64,000 bases of DNA, taken from the NCBI RefSeq assembly GCF_018403685.1, contig NZ_BOVK01000016.1, positions 62,001 to 126,000 of the forward strand, written 5' to 3'. Below are positions 1 through 9,130 of this stretch, one piece after another. The notes below the pieces were generated by a model that had not been told where the DNA came from, did no database searches, and saw nothing but the letters and a program-made list of their open reading frames with translations. A program made the translations under genes and the position numbers. Within the stretch, counting starts at the first letter, position 1. Every line of letters starts with the position of its first letter. The DNA is from Xylanibacillus composti (GTDB lineage Bacteria; Bacillota; Bacilli; Paenibacillales; K13).

Positions 1-260
1 AGACTGTGTTCCTTATATGGGTTGTGCTTGGGCACTGCAGCCCTGACTCCCTGTGAATGGGAAGAGGCCTTCCGCTCCGGCTGTTTCTTGGACTCGTCCA
101 CCGCGGCAATCACTTCAATCTTCCGCTTGGCGAACAACCCGAGAAAACCGCCGGAACGAATTTCCTTCGTATTGAGGATGACCGCTTCCTTCCCGAGCTC
201 GCTGCGAATTTGGCCAAGCGCATCCGGCATCGTATCCACGACATAACGTTTGACCCTCAT
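1..260 (-). CDS. flhF: Flagellar biosynthesis GTPase FlhF, N-terminal part (cut by window edge)
   Basis: Only the first 86 codons lie in the window; the gene runs off the left edge. The start (MRVKRYVVDTMPDALGQI) and the segment GKEAVILNTKEIRSGG are the N-terminal B domain of FlhF, the SRP-family GTPase that sets the site and number of flagella. The SRP-type NG GTPase domain must lie outside the window. The ATG overlaps the flhA stop codon in an ATGA, so translation is probably coupled and the gene belongs to the flagellar operon. Identification rests on the N-terminus and on the conserved position after flhA. Confidence 0.9.
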   Translation of the reverse strand, partial: MRVKRYVVDTMPDALGQIRSELGKEAVILNTKEIRSGGFLGLFAKRKIEVIAAVDESKKQPERKASSHSQGVRAAVPKHNPYKEHS

Positions 261-2290
261 ACATTAACCACCCCGACGCTTTGAATTTCAATACTGGGTT
301 CCAGCTCGTTATAGGACAAGACGGGCACATCCTGGAAGACGCGCTCTGTCAGCTGCCGCAAATACATCCGGATTGTAGGGGACACCAAGATAATTGGCTG
401 TTCGCCCATCTGCATCAGCTTGTTGATCTGCTCATTCATCCGCGAGTAAATTTGCTGCGACATGGTCGGGTCCATGGCCAGGTACGAGCCCTGATCGGTT
501 TGCTGCACCGACTCCGCAATGCGCTTCTCCAGCGAAGGACCTACCGTAATGACTTTCAATGAACTTTGCATGCCCGAGAACTGCTGAGTGATCTGGCGGG
601 ACAGCGCTTGACGCACATATTCTGTCAATACGTCGGGGTCTTTCGTATAACTGGAATAATCGGCCATGGTTTCAAATATCGTGACCAAATCGCGGATCGA
701 AATTTTTTCCTTAAGCAGCTTCATGAGCACTTTTTGCACTTCGCCAAGCGACAGCTGATTCGGAATCAGCTCGTTGACCAAAGCCGGGTAGCTTTCCTTC
801 AAATTGTCGACCAGCGCTTGCGTTTCCTGGCGTCCCAGCAGTTCATGAGCGTGACGTTTGATAATCTCTGTCAAATGGGTGGCTACGACAGACGGCGGAT
901 CAACAATCGTATATCCCGCTAGCTCCGCCCGCTCCTTGTTCGACTCATCCACCCACATGGCAGGCAAGCCGAAGGCGGGCTCTGTCGTTTCAATGCCGGT
1001 TACAGAATCGTCGTCGACTCCCGAACTCATGGCCAAGTAGTGATTCAGTAATAATTCGCCGCGCGCAACGGTATTTCCTTTAATTTTGATCACATACTCG
1101 TTGGGCCGCAATTGAATATTATCGCGAATGCGGATAACCGGGACGACAATCCCCAGCTCTAATGCGCATTGACGGCGGATCATAATGATCCGGTCCAGCA
1201 AATCCCCGCCCTGCTGCGTATCCGCCAAGGGAATCAGGCCGTATCCGAATTCAAATTCAATAGGATCGACCTTGAGCAATCCGACTACGCTTTCCGGGCT
1301 TCGGACTTCCTCGATTTCCTGTTCCTCCTCCATCGTCTCGTCCTCGAACTGCTTTTGCGCAAGTGTCTTTTGCAGGCGATAAGCAGCGTACGCCAGCACT
1401 CCGGCAATAATCAACGTTGTAAAGAAATCGATAGGGGTAAACAAGCCGAGCCCGGCAATAGTAGCCGCAACAATATACAGCAGCTTTGGATTAACAAAAA
1501 TTTGAGAGCTCAGATCGTGTGCAAGGTTTCCTTCTGAAGCCGCTCTCGTCACAATTAGACCGGCAGCTGAGGAAATGAGCAAAGCCGGAATTTGGCTCAC
1601 CAAGCCATCGCCAATGGTCAGAATGGAATACCTGCTCAGCGACTCGCCGAAGGACATGCCATGTACGACCATGCCGACGACGAATCCGCCCAACAAGTTA
1701 ATAATCAGCATGATGATCGCGGCTATGGCATCGCCCTTTACGAATTTGCTGGCACCGTCCATTGCGCCGTAGAAATCCGCTTCCCGCTCAATCTTTTCCC
1801 GGCGTTCCTTGGCTTGCTGTTCATTGATCAAGCCTGCGTTCAAGTCTGCGTCAATGCTCATTTGCTTGCCCGGCATGGCATCCAGCGTAAATCTTGCCGC
1901 GACCTCTGCAACCCGCTCCGAGCCCTTCGTAATGACGATAAACTGCACAATTACTAGAATGAGAAACACGATAAAACCGATTACGATTTCCCCGCCGGCC
2001 ACGAATGTGCCGAACGTCTCAATAACTGTGCCGGCTTCAGCGTGCGCCAATATATTTCGGGTTGACGAAACGTTAAGCGCCAACCTGAACAGTGTTGTGA
2101 TCAGCAGCAGCGCGGGAAAAATCGAGAACTGCAGTGCGTCCGTCATATTCATCGCAACGAGAATAATGATCAGAGCAAGCGAAATGTTGATGATGAGCAA
2201 AATGTCCAGAAGCAGAATCGGCACCGGAACCACCATCATCATGACGATCCCAATAATGCCTACCAACACTAACAGATCTCTAACTTTCAC
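257..2290 (-). CDS. flhA: Flagellar export gate protein FlhA
   Basis: A 677-residue protein, usual FlhA length. About eight hydrophobic segments fill residues 1-330, followed by a soluble domain (340-677) that forms the nonameric cytoplasmic ring docking chaperone-substrate complexes. The FHIPEP-family signature lies around residues 95-120 (NVSSTRNILAHAEAGTVIE). FlhA with FlhB, FliP, FliQ and FliR forms the proton-driven type III export gate at the base of the flagellum. It starts at GTG preceded by GGGAGGGG, 29 bases after flhB, and overlaps flhF by 4 bases at its end. Confidence 0.97.
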   Translation of the reverse strand: MKVRDLLVLVGIIGIVMMMVVPVPILLLDILLIINISLALIIILVAMNMTDALQFSIFPALLLITTLFRLALNVSSTRNILAHAEAGTVIETFGTFVAGGEIVIGFIVFLILVIVQFIVITKGSERVAEVAARFTLDAMPGKQMSIDADLNAGLINEQQAKERREKIEREADFYGAMDGASKFVKGDAIAAIIMLIINLLGGFVVGMVVHGMSFGESLSRYSILTIGDGLVSQIPALLISSAAGLIVTRAASEGNLAHDLSSQIFVNPKLLYIVAATIAGLGLFTPIDFFTTLIIAGVLAYAAYRLQKTLAQKQFEDETMEEEQEIEEVRSPESVVGLLKVDPIEFEFGYGLIPLADTQQGGDLLDRIIMIRRQCALELGIVVPVIRIRDNIQLRPNEYVIKIKGNTVARGELLLNHYLAMSSGVDDDSVTGIETTEPAFGLPAMWVDESNKERAELAGYTIVDPPSVVATHLTEIIKRHAHELLGRQETQALVDNLKESYPALVNELIPNQLSLGEVQKVLMKLLKEKISIRDLVTIFETMADYSSYTKDPDVLTEYVRQALSRQITQQFSGMQSSLKVITVGPSLEKRIAESVQQTDQGSYLAMDPTMSQQIYSRMNEQINKLMQMGEQPIILVSPTIRMYLRQLTERVFQDVPVLSYNELEPSIEIQSVGVVNV

Positions 2291-2319
2291 CGATTCGCCC
2301 CTCCCTGCTTCCCATCGAC

Positions 2320-3411
2320 TTATGCATTTCCTTTCACCTTGTATACGTAGGCCAGCACTTCCGCTACCGCCTGGAACAGATCGTCCGGTATCGGCTCGCC
2401 GATCTCCACCTGAGCGTACAGCGCGCGTGCAAGCGGCTTGTTTTCCATTGTTATGACGCCGCTTCTTTGTGCGGCTTCTTTAATCTTCAAAGCTACGTAA
2501 TCTTGTCCCTTTGCCACGACAAAAGGAGCCTCCATCTTTTCCCTGTCGTATTTCAGCGCAACCGCGTAATGCGTCGGGTTCGTGATAACTACATCCGCAT
2601 TCGGTACTTCCTGCATCATCCTCTGCATGGCCATGCGACGCTGCTTTTCCCGAATCTTGCTTTTGATTAGCGGATCGCCTTCCATCTTTTTGAACTCGTC
2701 CTTGATATCCTGCTTCGACATGCGAAGCGATTTTTCGTGCTCGTATTTTTGATACATGTAATCGAAGATCGAAAGTACGACTAGCAGCAGAGCTATCTGC
2801 AGCCCGATCAACAATGTGATTCTGGCCGCATACGCAAACGTGCTTTCGAGCGGCATGGAGCTTAAAGAAAGCAATGTACTGCGTTCCAGCCAAAGTGTAA
2901 ATGAAACGACGACTCCAATGACGATCAGCTTCAGCACGGATTTGGCGAACTCCACCAATGCCCGTATGGCGAAGATCTTTTTGGCTCCCTCAATCGGGTT
3001 CAGCTTGTTCAGCTTCATCTTCAAGGGCTCGCCCGACACAAGAAAACCAAACTGAATATAATTGCCGAGAAAAGCGGTCACTACTGCGATAATCATAATC
3101 GGCAACAAGATGATCGTGCCTTGAAAAGCAAGCTGACTGAACAGTATGCTGACATTGGATGTCGTAATCTCGAGCTGCATATAATCGGTATAGGCTACAG
3201 TAAAAAAATTGTTCATGCGGCCTTGAAAAAAACCGGAAAACATCATGAAGGCCAAAAAAACAAACAGCATGATAAAGGCCGAAGGAATCTCGTTGCTCTT
3301 CGCGACCTGTCCTTTTTTCCGGGCATCCAGTTTTTTCTTAGGTGTCGCTTTTTCGGTTTTCTCCCCGGCGAACAGCTGCAAATCCAGCTTCAGCCTTCTA
3401 TGTTCTACCAC
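2320..3411 (-). CDS. flhB: Flagellar export specificity-switch protein FlhB
   Basis: A 363-residue membrane protein with four hydrophobic segments between residues 40 and 220 and a cytoplasmic domain after it. The autocleavage motif NPTH is present at residues 278-281, followed by the conserved YAVALKYD. Cleavage between N and P lets FlhB switch export from rod/hook to filament substrates once hook length is reached, in concert with FliK. The basic N-terminus (LQLFAGEKTEKATPKK) is typical. GTG start behind GGGGGG; it lies between fliR and flhA. A stand-alone homologue of its C-terminal domain is encoded at 34855-35178. Confidence 0.97.
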   Translation of the reverse strand: MVEHRRLKLDLQLFAGEKTEKATPKKKLDARKKGQVAKSNEIPSAFIMLFVFLAFMMFSGFFQGRMNNFFTVAYTDYMQLEITTSNVSILFSQLAFQGTIILLPIMIIAVVTAFLGNYIQFGFLVSGEPLKMKLNKLNPIEGAKKIFAIRALVEFAKSVLKLIVIGVVVSFTLWLERSTLLSLSSMPLESTFAYAARITLLIGLQIALLLVVLSIFDYMYQKYEHEKSLRMSKQDIKDEFKKMEGDPLIKSKIREKQRRMAMQRMMQEVPNADVVITNPTHYAVALKYDREKMEAPFVVAKGQDYVALKIKEAAQRSGVITMENKPLARALYAQVEIGEPIPDDLFQAVAEVLAYVYKVKGNA

Positions 3412-3433
3412 GGATAGCCCCCCGCATGCGAAA

Positions 3434-4240
3434 TTAGCCCGTCCCCTGTTGGAACATCAGCATCATTTCATCCAAGTGCCTGAACAGAATGGCAAACAAA
3501 TCTTGAAACAAAAAGCCCATTCCCGGCACCATCACAAATAACAGAAACAACCCGACCATGATTTTCACAGGCAACCCTATTACAAAAATGTTAAATTGCG
3601 GCGAAGTTCTCGCCAGCATTCCCAGCGCTACATCGACTAGAAACAGCGAAACGATCATCGGCGCCACCAGCTGAAAGGCCAGGTAAAAGGCTGAAACAAA
3701 CGCCTGCACCAGGAAGGTGCTCAGATTGCCATTTGCGATCGTCAGAAATAACGAATCGGACAGGATCGGAAGAAAGTTGTAGCTCTCCATGATTCCCTTC
3801 AGCAAGTAATGATGGCCGTTCAATGCAAGAAACAGCAGCATCGCGATAAAAAACTTGAAGTTGCCGAGTATCGGGCTCTGAGCGCCTGTCATCGGGTCCA
3901 TGACGTTCGCGATTCCGAGACCCATCTGCGTATCGACCAACGAGCCTGCGATTTGGACGACAGTAAAAAACAAATAAGCGGTAAATCCATATAACAAGCC
4001 GATAAGGACTTCCTTGACTACAAGCAGCATATAAGCTGCATCGAATGGAGGCGACGATTCAAACGGCATCGCCATAAAGGTGATCAAGGATACGAAGAAC
4101 GCCAGCCCAATCTTGAAAGGAGCCGGCACCCCCTGCATCGAAAACACGGGAGACGTGACAAAAAAAGCCGTGATTCGACAGAGTACTAGCAAAAAAATAG
4201 GAAGAATCTGCAGAACCTGCTCCATCAATCCCAGTTGCAT
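3434..4240 (-). CDS. fliR: Flagellar export gate protein FliR
   Basis: A 268-residue, strongly hydrophobic protein with about six membrane segments, the expected size and profile of FliR, which forms the export channel with FliP and FliQ. It sits 12 bases after fliQ and 22 before flhB, the invariant Bacillales order. The ATG used follows GGAG very closely; an in-frame ATG at codon 6 is an alternative start, so the first five residues are uncertain. Confidence 0.95.
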   Translation of the reverse strand: MQLGLMEQVLQILPIFLLVLCRITAFFVTSPVFSMQGVPAPFKIGLAFFVSLITFMAMPFESSPPFDAAYMLLVVKEVLIGLLYGFTAYLFFTVVQIAGSLVDTQMGLGIANVMDPMTGAQSPILGNFKFFIAMLLFLALNGHHYLLKGIMESYNFLPILSDSLFLTIANGNLSTFLVQAFVSAFYLAFQLVAPMIVSLFLVDVALGMLARTSPQFNIFVIGLPVKIMVGLFLLFVMVPGMGFLFQDLFAILFRHLDEMMLMFQQGTG

Positions 4241-4252
4241 TCTCCAACCAAC

Positions 4253-4522
4253 CTAACCTATGAATCTATACAGATTAACGAATAAATTCTCTGTAAAATC
4301 CACTATAGTAGAGACCATCCAAGGTCCAAATATAAAGACGGATACCAGTACAGCCAGGATTTTCGGAATAAACGCCAAGGTTTGCTCCTGAATTTGAGTC
4401 GTCGCCTGGAAGATACTCACTAACAGGCCGACAATGAGCGCTACCAGCATAAGCGGCACGCTCAACTTGAGAATGACATACACCGTTTCGCCAGCCAAAT
4501 GAATGACTTCATCCGTACTCAT
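4253..4522 (-). CDS. fliQ: Flagellar export gate protein FliQ
   Basis: An 89-residue protein with two membrane segments (about residues 16-40 and 50-75) and the conserved FQATTQIQEQTLAFIPKI stretch between them. FliQ packs around the FliP-FliR core of the export channel. Length and position, 14 bases after fliP and just before fliR, match the family exactly. Confidence 0.97.
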   Translation of the reverse strand: MSTDEVIHLAGETVYVILKLSVPLMLVALIVGLLVSIFQATTQIQEQTLAFIPKILAVLVSVFIFGPWMVSTIVDFTENLFVNLYRFIG

Positions 4523-4536
4523 CGATTATCCCTCCG

Positions 4537-5208
4537 TCACGTCTGAAAACTAAGCAACAGCGACTTCACAACCAGATGCCAGCCATCTACCAGAATGAAC
4601 AGCAGGATCTTGAACGGCAGCGAAATCATCACCGGAGGCAGCATCATCATCCCCATGGACATCAGGACGCTGGCAATAACCATGTCAATGACCAGGAACG
4701 GAATAAAAATGACAAATCCCATCGTGAACGCTGTTTTCAATTCGCTGATTGCGAATGCCGGTATTAGCGCAGTCAACGGGATATCTTGAATATTGGCCGG
4801 CCTGTCTGCCCGACTGTAATCCAAAAACAGCTCCAGATCCTTAGGCCGGGTTTGCTTCGCCATGAAATCCTTCAACGGTATGACCGCTCGATCCAAAGCT
4901 TCCTGCTGGGTAATCTCTCCTCGGACCATCGGCTGAAAAGACGTTTCATTTATTTGTCCGAATGTAGGAGCCATCACGAAGAAGGTAAGGAACATGGCCA
5001 AGCCGATGATGACCTGGTTTGGAGGCATCGCCTGCGTAGCCAACGCCGTCCGCACAAACCCAAGGACAATGACAATCCTCGTGAAGCTGGTCATCAGCAC
5101 TAATATCGCGGGCGCCAGGCTGAGTACGGTAATCAACAGGATAATCGTGACCGTGCTTGACGGTTCAACGCCCGGTATGTCAGGGAGCACGGCTAATCCC
5201 TTAATCAT
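4537..5208 (-). CDS. fliP: Flagellar export gate protein FliP
   Basis: A 223-residue protein with a membrane segment near residues 20-60 holding the family signature (MTSFTRIVIVLGFVRTAL, then PPNQVIIGLAMFLTFF), a periplasmic-side loop, and two C-terminal membrane segments. FliP is the main subunit of the export channel. No clear cleavable signal sequence is visible, as in many Firmicute FliP proteins. The ATG lies 8 bases inside the end of fliO, suggesting coupled translation. Confidence 0.97.
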   Translation of the reverse strand: MIKGLAVLPDIPGVEPSSTVTIILLITVLSLAPAILVLMTSFTRIVIVLGFVRTALATQAMPPNQVIIGLAMFLTFFVMAPTFGQINETSFQPMVRGEITQQEALDRAVIPLKDFMAKQTRPKDLELFLDYSRADRPANIQDIPLTALIPAFAISELKTAFTMGFVIFIPFLVIDMVIASVLMSMGMMMLPPVMISLPFKILLFILVDGWHLVVKSLLLSFQT

Positions 5209-5686
5209 TGCGCCTATCCTCCTGCAGCAATTGCTCGATTCGGCGATTGCGGTCCGACACTTGGCTCATCTGCTTCGCAAACAGCTCCTCGAAGGAAGCG
5301 TTCGGGGAAGATGGGCTGCCGTGCTGTTCCCCGCTTGTTGGGGAAGACCGACGCCGCAACAGATTCGACAACTGAAAGGGCTGCCGTTCTTTCTCATACA
5401 TCAGCCTCGCTTTAATTGCCGCGATTTCTTCCACACTATCAATCTTCTGCATCAACCGGATATCTTCTCCGACGCCAATGAGATAGAGGGAGTGGCCGAC
5501 TTCAATTAGTTGCACAGATTTTCCGGGCGCGACTGTAATGACTGCCAGCAAATCCATGCCTTGCGTCGATTGCCACGCCCTGTTCTTCTGCGATAAAAAT
5601 TTGATCAGCACCACAATGCAACCGATGATGACCAACAAGACAAACAGCACCCAAACGAAATTGACGAAATAAGAAAAGGAACTCAT
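5201..5686 (-). CDS. fliO: Flagellar biosynthetic protein FliO (FliZ in Bacillus)
   Basis: The start is placed at ATG 5686 (MSSFSYFVNFVWVLF), 8 bases after an AAAGGAA site, rather than at an upstream in-frame codon that adds 23 polar residues with no support. The 161-residue product has one membrane segment at residues 5-27 followed by a basic, then polar, cytoplasmic tail with the family stretch AVITVAPGKSVQLIEVGHSLYLIGV written here in part as VTVAPGKSVQLIEVG. FliO helps FliP assemble. Its gene sits between cheY and fliP as in B. subtilis. Confidence 0.9.
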   Translation of the reverse strand: MSSFSYFVNFVWVLFVLLVIIGCIVVLIKFLSQKNRAWQSTQGMDLLAVITVAPGKSVQLIEVGHSLYLIGVGEDIRLMQKIDSVEEIAAIKARLMYEKERQPFQLSNLLRRRSSPTSGEQHGSPSSPNASFEELFAKQMSQVSDRNRRIEQLLQEDRRND

Positions 5687-5720
5687 GTTGACCGTTCCTT
5701 TCGAATCACAAACCCTTCCA

Positions 5721-6083
5721 TTATCCCATCGTCTTCTTGATAGCCTCGATGACACGGTCGGCTTGGAACGGCTTTACAATAAAATCTTTTGCTCCAGCCT
5801 GAATCGCATCAATGACCATCGCTTGCTGCCCCATCGCCGAGCACATGATAACTTTCGCGTTGCTGTCAATCTTCTTGATTTCTTTCAACGCCGTAATCCC
5901 GTCCATCTCTGGCATCGTTATGTCCATCGTTACGAGATCGGGCTTCAATTCTTTGAACTTCTCAATCGCTACTGCTCCGTCGCTGGCTTCGCCTACAACT
6001 TCATATCCATTCTTGGTCAAAATATCTTTAATCATCATACGCATGAACGCTGCATCGTCAACAACCAGAATTTTGTTCGCCAT
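5721..6083 (-). CDS. cheY: Chemotaxis response regulator CheY
   Basis: A 120-residue single receiver domain. The acidic pair (VVDDAAFMR), the phosphoacceptor aspartate in LVTMDITMPEMDG (about residue 54), the switch serine in CSAMG and the lysine in VKPF (about 104) are all present. Phospho-CheY binds FliM/FliY and sets flagellar rotation bias. Placement between fliY and fliO inside the flagellar operon is the Bacillales arrangement, which separates CheY from sporulation Spo0F-type regulators. Confidence 0.97.
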   Translation of the reverse strand: MANKILVVDDAAFMRMMIKDILTKNGYEVVGEASDGAVAIEKFKELKPDLVTMDITMPEMDGITALKEIKKIDSNAKVIMCSAMGQQAMVIDAIQAGAKDFIVKPFQADRVIEAIKKTMG

Positions 6084-6110
6084 AATCTGTTTATCCTCCT
6101 GTGTATGGTG

Positions 6111-7331
6111 TTATTGTATTTTTTGCATGCGATCCGCTTGGCTGATTATATCTGTTACGCGAACGCCGAAATTCTCATCGATGACAACGACTTCCCCTTT
6201 GGCGATAAGCTTGTTGTTCACCAAGATATCAACCGGTTCGCCAGCCAGCTTGTCCAGCTCGATGATCGAGCCTTGCGAAAGCTCCAAAATATCCTTTACT
6301 TGCCGTTTCGTTCTCCCCAGCTCGACTGTCACTTTCAGAGGGATGTCGAGCAGCATGTTCAGATTCGGATCCTCCGCGTATACGGAAGGAGTGCCCGAGA
6401 AATTCGCATATTGCACCGGCTGCACATTCACATTGCGGCCTTGCTGCATATTTCCGTATCCGGCAGGCGGGTATGGGGCTGGCTGCCCTGCTTGAGGCAT
6501 GGCCGGCTGCTCATACGGCTGCTGATAAGGCGGCTGCGGCGGCGCTGCTGGCGGCGGTGTTTGCTGCATCGGCGCTTCTGCAACAGTCGGCGTTGCCTGG
6601 CCTGCTGAAGATTCAACCGCAGGTTCCTCCGTCGCCGGATCGCCTCCCCCCATAAGCAACTGGATCATTTCCTTGGCAAAGGAAACGGGAAGCAGCTGCA
6701 TGATGTTGGAATCTATCAAATCGCCAATGATTAAGCGAAACGATACTTTAATATAAACGTCTTCATGCGGAATCGTTTCCGCATCGGACGGGTCTGCGAA
6801 ATTCAACACATCAATCCCGGGAGGCGAAATATTAACGAATCGGTTGAATATCGTGGACATGGATGTGGCCGACGACCCCATCATCTGATTCATCGCTTCC
6901 TGGACTGCGCTGACATGAATTTCATTCAGCTCGCCCTCTGTATTCGTTCCGTCTCCCCCCAGCATCAGGTCGGCAATCACCTTGGCATCCTCCGTACGAA
7001 TGACAAGCAGATTGATCCCTTCAAAGCCGTCTACATAATTCACGTGAACGGCTACGTGCGGCTGCGGAAATTCGTTCTCAAGCTCGGAATGGGCCACGAC
7101 GGACACTCTGGGCGTCGTGATGTCAACCTTCTTGCCCAGCAGCGTGGAGAGCGCAGTAGCAGCGCTTCCGAACGTGATATTGCCAATCTCCCCTAACGCA
7201 TCCTGCTCCAGACTGTCCAAATAGTCGTTGACGTCCGGCTGGCCGGCTTCTGTTGCAGGCGCGCTCTCATCCGAAGACTGCTTCAGCAGCGCGTCAATCT
7301 CTTCTTGCGATAAATAATCCTTACTCGTCAT
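6111..7331 (-). CDS. fliY: Flagellar C-ring protein and CheY-P phosphatase FliY
   Basis: A 406-residue three-part protein. Residues 1-20 hold an EIDALL peptide that, as in FliM, binds CheY-P. Residues 35-230 are a CheC-like phosphatase domain with two E-x2-N type sites (ALGEIGNITFGSA and VQEAMNQMMGSSA). A proline/glutamine-rich linker covers about 235-310. The last 80 residues are the FliN/SpoA domain of the C-ring. The frame overlaps the end of fliM by 11 bases. Confidence 0.97.
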   Translation of the reverse strand: MTSKDYLSQEEIDALLKQSSDESAPATEAGQPDVNDYLDSLEQDALGEIGNITFGSAATALSTLLGKKVDITTPRVSVVAHSELENEFPQPHVAVHVNYVDGFEGINLLVIRTEDAKVIADLMLGGDGTNTEGELNEIHVSAVQEAMNQMMGSSATSMSTIFNRFVNISPPGIDVLNFADPSDAETIPHEDVYIKVSFRLIIGDLIDSNIMQLLPVSFAKEMIQLLMGGGDPATEEPAVESSAGQATPTVAEAPMQQTPPPAAPPQPPYQQPYEQPAMPQAGQPAPYPPAGYGNMQQGRNVNVQPVQYANFSGTPSVYAEDPNLNMLLDIPLKVTVELGRTKRQVKDILELSQGSIIELDKLAGEPVDILVNNKLIAKGEVVVIDENFGVRVTDIISQADRMQKIQ

Positions 7332-8319
7332 ATTCGTCCTCCCCTTCCGCGATCACATCCACAATCTTGACAGCCATTTTGTTATTGACTTCACCGGGAG
7401 CGCCGATGAACTTCAGCTTCTCCCCGATTCTGATGTCAAGTCCGTCCCCCACCGGCTTGTTCAGCTTGATGACATCTCCGGCAGACAAGTTCAAAAACTC
7501 GTGAACGGATATTGTGGAGTTGCCCAGCTCCGCAATAATCGGAAGTTTAGCTTTTTGCACCCGCTTTTCCAGCGCCTCCACTTCCTCGGGGGCACGGCTT
7601 TTCTTCTGGGAAACGAACCAGTGGTGAACCGACAGCTTGGACATGATCGGCTCAATGACCACATGCGGAATACATAAATTGATCATCCCTGTCGTATCCC
7701 CGATTTTCGTGCTGAGCGAAATAAGCGCAATCGTTTCGTTCGGCGAGACAATCTGCATAAATTGCGGATTCGTCTCAAGCGCCTCCATACGCGGCGCGAT
7801 ATCCAGCACCGTCTTCCAAGCTTCTTGCAGGGTGCCGAACGCTCGATTGAAGATGCGCTCCAGCACGATCGTCTCGATCTCTGTCAATGCACCGACTTTG
7901 TTGGGGGTGGTACCCGTGCCGCCAAGCAGCCTATCCAGCATGGCAAAGGCAATGTTCGGATGAACCTCCAGCACCATGCGCCCTTCCAGCGGCTCTGCCT
8001 CAAAGATGTTCAAAATCGTCATTTTGGGAATGGAGCGAATAAACTCATCATAGGGCAATTGCTCCACTTGAACAACATGAATTTGCACAAAGGTTCTCAA
8101 CTGTGCGCTGAAGAAGGTCGTCAAGTAGCGGGCAAAATTTTCGTGAATCCGCGTAAGGCTGCGGATATGATCTTTCGAAAACCGTACAGCCCGTTTGAAA
8201 TCATAGACACGGATTTTCTTTTCCGTCTCTTCCTTCTTCAGCTCCTCTGCATCCATCTCGCCAGATGACAGTGCTGTCAACAGGGCATCAATTTCATTTT
8301 GAGACAACACATCAACCAT
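7321..8319 (-). CDS. fliM: Flagellar motor switch protein FliM
   Basis: A 332-residue protein. The N-terminal CheY-binding peptide (LSQNEIDALLTALSSG) is followed by the CheC-like middle domain (about 40-230, with the conserved LLGGTG) and a C-terminal SpoA/FliN-like domain (about 250-325). FliM links FliG to FliN/FliY in the rotor C-ring. The end overlaps fliY by 11 bases, so the two C-ring subunits are probably co-translated. Confidence 0.97.
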   Translation of the reverse strand: MVDVLSQNEIDALLTALSSGEMDAEELKKEETEKKIRVYDFKRAVRFSKDHIRSLTRIHENFARYLTTFFSAQLRTFVQIHVVQVEQLPYDEFIRSIPKMTILNIFEAEPLEGRMVLEVHPNIAFAMLDRLLGGTGTTPNKVGALTEIETIVLERIFNRAFGTLQEAWKTVLDIAPRMEALETNPQFMQIVSPNETIALISLSTKIGDTTGMINLCIPHVVIEPIMSKLSVHHWFVSQKKSRAPEEVEALEKRVQKAKLPIIAELGNSTISVHEFLNLSAGDVIKLNKPVGDGLDIRIGEKLKFIGAPGEVNNKMAVKIVDVIAEGEDEYDE

Positions 8320-8359
8320 GATCCCTCACCCCCTATACGCCGTAAAATCAATGTATGAA

Positions 8360-8839
8360 TTAAGACTGTTGCACAATAATGTCTGTGATTTCGATTTGCA
8401 AGACTTTGCCTTCCAGGAGCAAAGCGTTCAGTTGATTCATCATTTTCGTGACCAGAGCGTCCTGTCCCTGGCTTCCCTGAATTTCTTCAGGCATGGTATC
8501 CCTCAGGATTCGAATAGCCGTAGCTTTTACCGAAGGTTCGAGCAGTTCGAATTCTTGCTTTGCTTTTTCATTGTCGAGTTGAAAGGCAAAGCTCAATTTA
8601 ATGACATAATCCAGATCCGCCAAATTCGTCACCACGTTATCGAGCGGAACCGTTAATTCCATTCGCTTGTCTGCCGGGATTTGCGGCGCTTCCTCTCCTT
8701 CGAGCGTCTGCTCGATCTGGTTGCCCGCACCGGCCGGTGAGTCATCAATGACAAAATACCATAGTACAAAAGCAGCGCCTGTAATCAAGGTGATGACAAC
8801 AAGGATCATGATTATCCAGGGCAGCATCTTCTTAAACAT
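8360..8839 (-). CDS. fliL: Flagellar basal body-associated protein FliL
   Basis: A 159-residue protein with one N-terminal membrane helix (about 6-30) and an extracytoplasmic FliL domain (about 60-159) with the conserved VVTNLAD start of the fold and a hydrophobic C-terminal strand. FliL rings stator units and stabilises motor torque. The ATG overlaps swrD by 8 bases; fliM follows 40 bases later. Confidence 0.95.
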   Translation of the reverse strand: MFKKMLPWIIMILVVITLITGAAFVLWYFVIDDSPAGAGNQIEQTLEGEEAPQIPADKRMELTVPLDNVVTNLADLDYVIKLSFAFQLDNEKAKQEFELLEPSVKATAIRILRDTMPEEIQGSQGQDALVTKMMNQLNALLLEGKVLQIEITDIIVQQS

Positions 8840-9059
8840 GATGATCCACTCCCTCCCCGGTTTTCACCATCGCTTGAATCGGCCCGATCGCGCGCATATA
8901 ATCCTGGATCAACTGCACCACTTCATCGACCTGCTCCAGAACATTAAACTTGTTACCGCTGACCAAGGTAATCAATGTATCCGGCGTCGCTTCTATAGTC
9001 TCGATCATCAACGCGTTGACGGTAATGCGTGAATGATTCAAACGGGTCACCGTTATCAT
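8832..9059 (-). CDS. swrD: Small flagellar protein SwrD/FlbD family
   Basis: A 75-residue protein starting MITVTRLNHSRITVNALMIE, the FlbD/SwrD family signature. In B. subtilis SwrD is needed for the motor torque that supports swarming. The start is ATG 9059, six bases after GGAGG; the ATG 12 bases upstream would overlap that ribosome binding site and is rejected. The gene lies between flgE and fliL, as in B. subtilis. Confidence 0.93.
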   Translation of the reverse strand: MITVTRLNHSRITVNALMIETIEATPDTLITLVSGNKFNVLEQVDEVVQLIQDYMRAIGPIQAMVKTGEGVDHHV

Positions 9060-9130
9060 AGTTTCCTCCATATTGGCGGAATCCGGGATGAAGAACAGGG
9101 CTGCTCCTCATCCCGTTTCCTTAGTTACGT

